Source: Bradyrhizobium sp. CCBAU 53340 | GTDB lineage: Bacteria > Pseudomonadota > Alphaproteobacteria > Rhizobiales > Xanthobacteraceae | Length of the DNA stretch: 64,000 nt | Assembly (NCBI RefSeq): GCF_015291645.1 | Contig: NZ_CP030055.1 | Coordinates: forward strand, 5,518,001 to 5,582,000 | Direction: 5' to 3' | Shown: piece by piece, positions 59,412 to 64,000 of the stretch | How the letters are laid out: the number at the start of each line of letters is the position of its first letter | Position numbering within the stretch: position 1 is the stretch's first letter | Program-made: the position numbers and the translations under genes | Notes under the pieces: model-generated | Databases searched by the model: none | The model's input: only the letters and a program-made list of their open reading frames with translations | Told to the model about the DNA's origin: nothing

Positions 59412-59738
59412 CTACGGCATATGCAAGCAAGCCACGTCGTATTGGGAAACGGCAGCCGTGGAATTTGCGTTCGCTGTCGATGCTGTGCCCGGATTTCCCG
59501 CATAGACATTGCCTGCCTGCCCCACTGGATTGAAGGGTGACCCTGCCGCCGCATTAGCGTTCCCCGGCGTGTTAATGCCTGCACCACTCGTGGTGCAGCT
59601 AAACCCGTGATTAGAACCCTGCTGCCCTGTCGTGGGATTTTGAGCAGGTTTAGTGGGCGGGCCGGCGCCCAATACCACGCCCGCTGACTGAAGCAGAAGG
59701 CAGGCGCCGATTGCGAGAGTAGCTAACGCGTGTTTCAT
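59412..59738 (-). CDS. small exported Asn/Gly/Ala-rich protein
   Basis: A 108-residue protein. A clear signal peptide (MKHALATLAIGACLLLQSAGVVLG, cut near residue 25) is followed by a mature part rich in N, G, A, T and S, with phrases NTPGNANAAAGSPF and NVYAGNPGTASTANANS. Two cysteines (in GFSCTTSG and YDVACLHMP) could form a disulphide. I recognise no domain. The ATG at 59738 was chosen because the upstream six residues have no signal character. It lies upstream of the adaptor gene, on the same strand, 193 bp away. Confidence 0.65.
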   Translation of the reverse strand: MKHALATLAIGACLLLQSAGVVLGAGPPTKPAQNPTTGQQGSNHGFSCTTSGAGINTPGNANAAAGSPFNPVGQAGNVYAGNPGTASTANANSTAAVSQYDVACLHMP

Positions 59739-59960
59739 GTCTGCACTCCCTTTCAAGATTATGTAGCGTATTGAAGACAGTTGTTGGAGACATTGCGCAG
59801 AGCGTATCGGTCAATGCGCCACCATTGCCGTCCAGGCGGTTAAGCCCGACCGCTTCCAACAAGATGCTTGAATGCAACTGATCTCCAGTAGTTCCTATGT
59901 TTTAGCGCATCGAGGCTCAGATTCCCGAGTTAGTTTCTGACACGGACGTCAGATTCGGCG

Positions 59961-60037
59961 ATTGCCGGGACATCAACACGCCACCCGCGATGATCGCCGA
60001 GAAGGATGCGGTGATGATCCTGGAGGATGCGAAATAG
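59961..60037 (+). pseudogene. 3' remnant of a second GMC oxidoreductase gene
   Basis: Bases 59973-60037 match the last 65 bp of the intact GMC gene (55863-55927) at 59 positions, including the stop codon and the same reading frame (AMIAEK, then VMILEDAK). The upstream bases 59961-59972 (ATTGCCGGGACA) look like the GMC IAGN segment with one base missing. No more of the gene is found upstream. It is a truncated copy without a start. Confidence 0.8.
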
Positions 60038-60146
60038 CGCGTCGTCGTTTTTGACTTCCCACGTCATCGACTATCCGTCCGCCTGCCGGTACGACGGACC
60101 AGATGCAGCGCGGACAAAGTCCGCACCTTCGACCGACGCAGGGAAG

Positions 60147-60347
60147 GAATCGCACAATGAATTCGTACGCGATGCCGGCAATCGCTTTCGCGCAGTGCCC
60201 GGAGCCCGCCGCGAAGGCAACGTCGTGGCCCTCTATTGGGAGATGTTGCCGACTGATGCAGAGACCGTTCTCGGCAAGGGTCTTGAGTTCGTGGTCGTCT
60301 CGGATACCGGAAAGATAGTCCAGGACTATCAGTCCTTTCCGGCCTGA
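60147..60347 (+). pseudogene. C-terminal fragment of a SnoaL/NTF2-like protein
   Basis: An open stretch encodes a tail like that of nuclear-transport-factor-2-like proteins, with GNVVALYWEMLPTD and GLEFVVVSDTGKIVQDYQSF. The usual N-terminal half (about 60 residues) is absent; upstream codons have no family character and run into the GMC remnant. It is probably a gene truncated by the same rearrangement, though a very short functional protein cannot be ruled out. Confidence 0.5.
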
Positions 60348-60362
60348 CGGATCTGCGAACAT

Positions 60363-60743
60363 ATGAAAGCGTCAGCCGGGCGCGCGGCTGATTGCGCTGC
60401 AATGACCAGCGCGACGAAGGTGGAGTGGATCGTGCCCGTGACATACGTCATCAAATTTCACGTTATCCCCGGCAAGCGGGAGGAGTTCTTGCAGCTCCTC
60501 TGCGATGTCCTGGATGCGATGAAAGTCGAGACCACATATCGCGAGGCGGTCCTACACCGGGATCCGGTATCGGAAAACACGTTCATGCTCTACGAGACGT
60601 GGGAGAGCCATGATGATGTCGCGAACGTGCAACTGCATCGCCCGTATCGCCGCGCCTGGCACGATGCGCTGCCGAGTATCCTTGCGAGCGAGCGCGAAAT
60701 CGGCCTGTGGGAACCAATCAAGATAGATCGAAAGCGCACTTAG
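60363..60743 (+). CDS. antibiotic biosynthesis monooxygenase (ABM)-type protein
   Basis: A protein of up to 126 residues with an ABM/YgiN-like dimeric alpha-beta barrel. The core starts VTYVIKFHVIPGKREEFLQLL and includes HRDPVSENTFMLYETWESHDDVANVQLHRPY. Family members act as cofactor-free quinol monooxygenases. The ATG at 60363 is the longest start, but ATG 60402 and GTG 60438 would give the more usual 100-113 residues. It follows the truncated SnoaL-like fragment; both small folds often occur together in accessory oxidation clusters. Confidence 0.68.
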   Translation: MKASAGRAADCAAMTSATKVEWIVPVTYVIKFHVIPGKREEFLQLLCDVLDAMKVETTYREAVLHRDPVSENTFMLYETWESHDDVANVQLHRPYRRAWHDALPSILASEREIGLWEPIKIDRKRT

Positions 60744-61207
60744 GAGACCGCGATGGCCGCGGGCGCGTCGTCGGCGCACCCGGCCTGCGTTCTGCTTGCA
60801 TCTCGTTCGCAAGCTCGACCGTACGCTCGTCCGCTGGAAACAGCATCTCGAGCGCAAGCCCGGCCAAGGTGATGTCGGTCGCGGTGCCGAAGACGGTCAC
60901 GGGCGTCGGCCATTGCGTGGTCCAGGAGGCATCCGCCGTAATTTTACGGGCCGTCCGGGAATATTCGGCCTAGACGACGGTTCCTCTCACTCGCCCGGGA
61001 TGGAGTGCAGTGATGCGCTGCAGCTCGGGGGTCCAAACCGTGTCAACAGCATGGGCCCCGGCTTTGCGACGCACCGCCAACAGGCGCTGCGTTGCGGCCG
61101 GCCGACGTGCTTTCGCTCACGAAAACGTCATCGCGGTCCCGCGAATAAACCCACCCCTCCCTCAATCACCTCCCCGAAGCCCAATTCCGGGCCAAAGGAG
61201 ACGTGCG
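60744..61207. other. 464-bp spacer, with a possible minus-strand remnant
   Basis: No complete gene is supported. On the minus strand, 60718-60969 is open and encodes WTTQWPTPVTVFGTATDI and a helical LAGLALEMLFPADERTVEL segment, without an ATG and with a poor ending; it may be a gene remnant. The right part, near 61196-61200, holds the AAAGGAG ribosome site of the next gene, so that gene's promoter should lie between about 60980 and 61190. Confidence 0.4.
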
Positions 61208-62152
61208 ATGAGCGGACACGACCATGGGGACGACGGCGTCAGCCGCCGCAAAGTCTTGGAATGCATGACCTGGGCCGGCACCGGGGTGCTCTGGACCATC
61301 ACGGGCGGCGTGCCGCGCTCGCTCGGCATCATCGATTCCGCTGAGGCCGCGACCGCCGCCGCGCCCGGCATGACCTTCCTGCAAATCAGCGACAGCCATG
61401 TCGGCTTCGACAAGCCGGCCAACCCCAATGCACTGGGCACGCTGGAGGAAGCCGTCAACAAGATCAATGCGATGCCGGCCAAGCCGTCATTCATGATCCA
61501 CACCGGCGACATCACCCATCTGTCCAAGGCCTCCGAGTTCGACAACGCCGACCGCATCATCTCGCAGTCCAAGCTGGACGTACATTACGTGCCGGGCGAG
61601 CACGACTTCCTCGATGAGGAAGTGAAGTTCTATCGCGAGCGTTACGGCCGCGGCACCAAGGGCCAGGGCTGGTACTCGTTCGATGCCGGTGGCGTGCACT
61701 TCATCGGCCTCGTCAACGTCGTCGACCTCAAGGCCGGCGGCCTCGGCAATCTCGGCACCGAGCAGCTCGCCTGGCTCGAGGACGATCTCCGCGGCAAGTC
61801 GAAATCCACGCCTATCGTCTTGTTTGCGCACATTCCGCTCTGGACCGTCTATCCCGAATGGGGCTGGGGCACCGAGGATGGCGGCCGGGCGCTCGAATAC
61901 GTCAAGGGTTTCGGCTCGGTCACCGTGCTGAACGGCCACATCCACCAGGTGATGCAGAAGGTCGAAGGCAACGTCACCTTCCATACCGCACGTTCGACCG
62001 CCTTCCCGCAGCCCGCGCCGGGCGCCGCCCCCTCGCCCGGACCGATGAAGGTCGAGGACGCCAAGCTCCGCTCGATGCTCGGGGTCGCCAGCGTCAACTT
62101 CAAGCAGAACGAGCAGCGGCTCGCCATCATCGACACGCCGCTCCAGGGTTGA
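61208..62152 (+). CDS. Tat-exported metallophosphoesterase
   Basis: A 314-residue calcineurin-like phosphoesterase. A Tat-type leader carries SRRKVLECMTWAGTG (arginines 13-14). The metal-site motifs are SDSH (61-64), GDITH (100-104), GEHD (130-133), FAHIPLW and NGHIHQ. The third motif is normally GNHD; here the asparagine is glutamate. The protein should act in the periplasm on a phosphoester. The ATG at 61208 follows AAAGGAG. It heads the tight operon with a cupredoxin, an ECF sigma factor and an anti-sigma factor (gaps 13 bp, 127 bp, then a 4-nt overlap). Confidence 0.9.
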   Translation: MSGHDHGDDGVSRRKVLECMTWAGTGVLWTITGGVPRSLGIIDSAEAATAAAPGMTFLQISDSHVGFDKPANPNALGTLEEAVNKINAMPAKPSFMIHTGDITHLSKASEFDNADRIISQSKLDVHYVPGEHDFLDEEVKFYRERYGRGTKGQGWYSFDAGGVHFIGLVNVVDLKAGGLGNLGTEQLAWLEDDLRGKSKSTPIVLFAHIPLWTVYPEWGWGTEDGGRALEYVKGFGSVTVLNGHIHQVMQKVEGNVTFHTARSTAFPQPAPGAAPSPGPMKVEDAKLRSMLGVASVNFKQNEQRLAIIDTPLQG

Positions 62153-62165
62153 AGAGAAGCTGACC

Positions 62166-62495
62166 ATGAAGACGCTCAATCGCCGCGACTTCTCCGTCGC
62201 TGTGGCCGCGGCCATCCTGCTGCCCATCACGACCGCCCGTGCCGACGACACGAACATGGAGGTGCATATCGACAATTTTGTCTTCCAGCCGGCGGAGCTC
62301 AAGATCAAGGTCGGCACGACCGTGACCTGGACCAACCGGGACGACATCCCCCACACGGTGGTGTCGGCCGGCAAGTTCCGGTCCAAGGCCCTGGACACTG
62401 ACGACAAATTCACGTTCACCTTCACCGATGCGGGCGACTACAAGTATTTTTGTTCGTTGCACCCGCACATGACCGGGATGATCAAGGTTGAGTAA
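62166..62495 (+). CDS. cupredoxin (plastocyanin/amicyanin-like)
   Basis: A 109-residue exported blue-copper protein. The leader (LNRRDFSVAVAAAILLPITTARAD) has a Tat-like RR and is cut near residue 26. The type-1 copper ligands are H63 (DIPHTV), C96, H99 and M102 in FCSLHPHM, the amicyanin spacing. It should transfer electrons in the periplasm, or carry copper. It begins 13 bp after the phosphoesterase gene. Its presence suggests that the operon's sigma factor responds to a periplasmic or metal signal. Confidence 0.92.
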   Translation: MKTLNRRDFSVAVAAAILLPITTARADDTNMEVHIDNFVFQPAELKIKVGTTVTWTNRDDIPHTVVSAGKFRSKALDTDDKFTFTFTDAGDYKYFCSLHPHMTGMIKVE

Positions 62496-62622
62496 CGTCT
62501 CCAACCAAGGCATCTCTGTCTTGCCCGGCCGGTGGTCCCACGCCGGCCGGGCTCGCGTGCCTTCGGGCAGGCCCAATGACGTAACGACGTACAAACCGCA
62601 GCAAGAGGCAAAGCGAGAGGCG

Positions 62623-63171
62623 ATGCCCGTCAGCGACGATTTCCAGAAGGCGCAGCGCTTCCGCGAGGCGGCACTGCCCTATCTCGACGACGTCTACACG
62701 CTCGCACGCTATCTGCTGCGCGATGCCTCCGACGCTGAGGACGCAGTGCAGGAATGCTATCTGCGCGCACTGAAGCATTTCGACAGCTATCGCGGCCCGG
62801 CGATGAAGCCCTGGCTGTTCGCGATCCTGCGCAATGTCTGCAACGCCGAATATGCCAGACGCGCGCACTCGCACGCCGCAATCGAGGACACGCCCGGCGC
62901 CGCCGATCAGACCCCGATGTGGCAGGAGAACGAGGCGAGCCCGGAGACTGAAGTGCTGCGCAGTCGCGACGCCGGCACCATTCGCAAGATGATCGACGCG
63001 CTCGCCGAGCCGTTCAAGGAAACCTTCGTGCTGCGCGAAATCAACAACCTGTCCTACCGTGAAATTGCAGAAGCCATCGGCGCCCCCGTCGGCACCGTGA
63101 TGTCCCGCCTCGCCCGCGCCCGCGCCATGCTGCGTGCGGCCTGGATGGCGGAAGAGGAGCATTCGAAATGA
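62623..63171 (+). CDS. ECF-type RNA polymerase sigma factor
   Basis: A 182-residue group IV sigma factor. Region 2 has LARYLLRDASDAEDAVQECYLRALKHFDSYRG and KPWLFAILRNVCNAEYARR. Region 4 has LAEPFKETFVLREINNLSYREIAEAIGAPVGTVMSRLARARAML. The ATG at 62623 follows GCGAGAGG; upstream frame to 62488 lacks coding character. The gene is coupled to the anti-sigma gene by a 4-nt overlap and lies downstream of the phosphoesterase and cupredoxin genes, which could be both regulator neighbours and targets. Confidence 0.93.
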   Translation: MPVSDDFQKAQRFREAALPYLDDVYTLARYLLRDASDAEDAVQECYLRALKHFDSYRGPAMKPWLFAILRNVCNAEYARRAHSHAAIEDTPGAADQTPMWQENEASPETEVLRSRDAGTIRKMIDALAEPFKETFVLREINNLSYREIAEAIGAPVGTVMSRLARARAMLRAAWMAEEEHSK

Positions 63172-63932
63172 CCTGCGACGAAGCAAAAATCCTGCTTCAC
63201 GCGCTGCTCGACAATGAGCTCGATGCCGGCCACGCGCGCGAGGTCGAAGCCCATATCGCCACCTGCCCGGCCTGCACGGCCGAGTTCGCGGCACAGCGCG
63301 AGATGAAGCGCGTGCTGGCCGACACCAAGCTGCGCTACAGCGCGCCGGCGACCTTGCGCGCCCGTATCGAGGCGTCGATCCCGCAGGCGCGGCCGCAGCC
63401 GAGCCGGCGGTCCGTGCTGCGCGGTTTCGCCATGGGCTCGGCGGTCTCGGCGCTCGCTGCCACCGGCATCGTCGCCGTCGTGCTGCGTCAGGACGATCAG
63501 CAGCGCATCCTCTCGGAAGTCGTCTCCGCACATCTGCGCTCACTCCAGGCCGGCCATCTCATCGACGTCGTCTCAACCGACCAGCACACGGTCAAGCCCT
63601 GGTTCAACGGCAAGCTTGACGTCGCCCCGCCCGTGATCGACCTCACCGCGCAAGGCTTTACGCTGGTCGGCGGCCGGCTCGATTATGTCGATGCACGCGC
63701 CATCGGCGCGGTCGTCTACAAACGCCGGCAGCACATCATCAACCTGTTCGTGTCGCAGACCGCGAGCACCGAGCATCGGCCACCGAAGACGCAGACCATG
63801 CAGGGCTTCAACTGCCGCCGCTGGGGCGAGCGCGGCCTGAACTTCTGGGCCGTCAGCGACATCGGCGGCGACGAGCTCACCGAATTCGTCGACAAGTTCG
63901 AGGCGGCGATGAAGGCGAATGTGGAGGGGTAA
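63168..63932 (+). CDS. zinc-binding membrane anti-sigma factor (ZAS/zf-HC2 type)
   Basis: A 254-residue protein. The N-terminal ZAS domain has C3, H29, C33 and C36 (HIATCPAC) for zinc. A membrane helix follows at about 88-106 (GFAMGSAVSALAATGIVAVV). The periplasmic part (110-254) is a two-lobed domain with HLIDVVSTDQHTVKPWFNGKLDVAPPV and MQGFNCRRWGERGLNFWAVSDIG, known from anti-sigma families of unknown ligand. It should bind the preceding ECF factor. Last gene of the operon; 68 bp without a visible terminator follow to the window end. Confidence 0.88.
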   Translation: MTCDEAKILLHALLDNELDAGHAREVEAHIATCPACTAEFAAQREMKRVLADTKLRYSAPATLRARIEASIPQARPQPSRRSVLRGFAMGSAVSALAATGIVAVVLRQDDQQRILSEVVSAHLRSLQAGHLIDVVSTDQHTVKPWFNGKLDVAPPVIDLTAQGFTLVGGRLDYVDARAIGAVVYKRRQHIINLFVSQTASTEHRPPKTQTMQGFNCRRWGERGLNFWAVSDIGGDELTEFVDKFEAAMKANVEG

Positions 63933-64000
63933 TTGCCGGCGCGGACGAAGCTCCGCGCCATGGTTCAGAGAAGTGACGCCTCTCACAGTCCTCGCGAGCG

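Noticed and set aside
59650..59877. 75-codon minus-strand frame overlapping the small exported protein
   Set aside because: It overlaps the signal-peptide region of the better-supported gene in another frame and shows no protein-like pattern.

Overview
The window looks like chromosomal DNA of an alphaproteobacterium, most probably Bradyrhizobium or a close relative. This is inferred from high GC with strong GC bias at third codon positions, a DbjA-like haloalkane dehalogenase, the TIGR03808/TIGR03809-type pair, an ImuA-ImuB-DnaE2 cassette with an alphaproteobacterial LexA box, a NrsF/SigF pair, and several families of short palindromic intergenic repeats typical of that group. No rRNA, tRNA, CRISPR array, transposase or phage gene was recognised.

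Region by region. 1-7.4 kb: the end of a membrane glycosyltransferase, a class II aldolase, an M20 peptidase, a GT87-type transferase, a HerA-like ATPase and two small DUF proteins. 7.6-9.3 kb: the folate operon folP-folB-folK. 9.4-17.1 kb: methylmalonyl-CoA mutase (small subunit, an intervening GFA-family gene, large subunit), a secreted DUF3298-type protein, an orphan TctC-type binding protein and the mutase chaperone meaB. 17.2-22 kb: a haloalkane dehalogenase divergent from a CGNR zinc-finger regulator, a pyroglutamyl peptidase-like gene, and a secreted beta-helix protein convergent with its usual partner. 22.3-25.2 kb: an ECF sigma factor, a membrane anti-sigma factor and a subtilisin-like protease in one operon. 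25.7-30.2 kb: a diguanylate cyclase, a DUF2336 protein, sigF-nrsF and an exported low-complexity protein. 30.3-35.1 kb: enoyl-CoA hydratase, TolC, a P-loop protein, an amidohydrolase and a LysE-type exporter. 35.1-39.5 kb: an RND metal-type pump and its adaptor. 39.7-42.4 kb: a CaiB-family CoA-transferase, a small membrane protein and an SDR.

42.5-51.1 kb is the most coherent block. Divergent imuA-imuB-dnaE2 (translesion mutasome) and a radical-SAM/UdgX pair share a 162-bp spacer containing one perfect GTTC-N7-GTTC LexA site. This looks like a compact SOS module joining mutagenic synthesis to uracil-DNA handling. dnaE2 carries a 126-bp palindromic repeat inserted in frame.

51.2-64 kb: a Pit phosphate transporter, an M20D amidohydrolase, a GMC oxidoreductase, then a visibly less GC-rich block (MacAB-like ABC exporter, small exported protein, gene remnants) bracketed by two copies of the GMC gene 3' end. 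The window closes with a Tat metallophosphoesterase, a cupredoxin, an ECF sigma factor and a zinc anti-sigma factor in one operon. Three separate ECF sigma/anti-sigma pairs, each with a 4-nt overlap, lie in this window.
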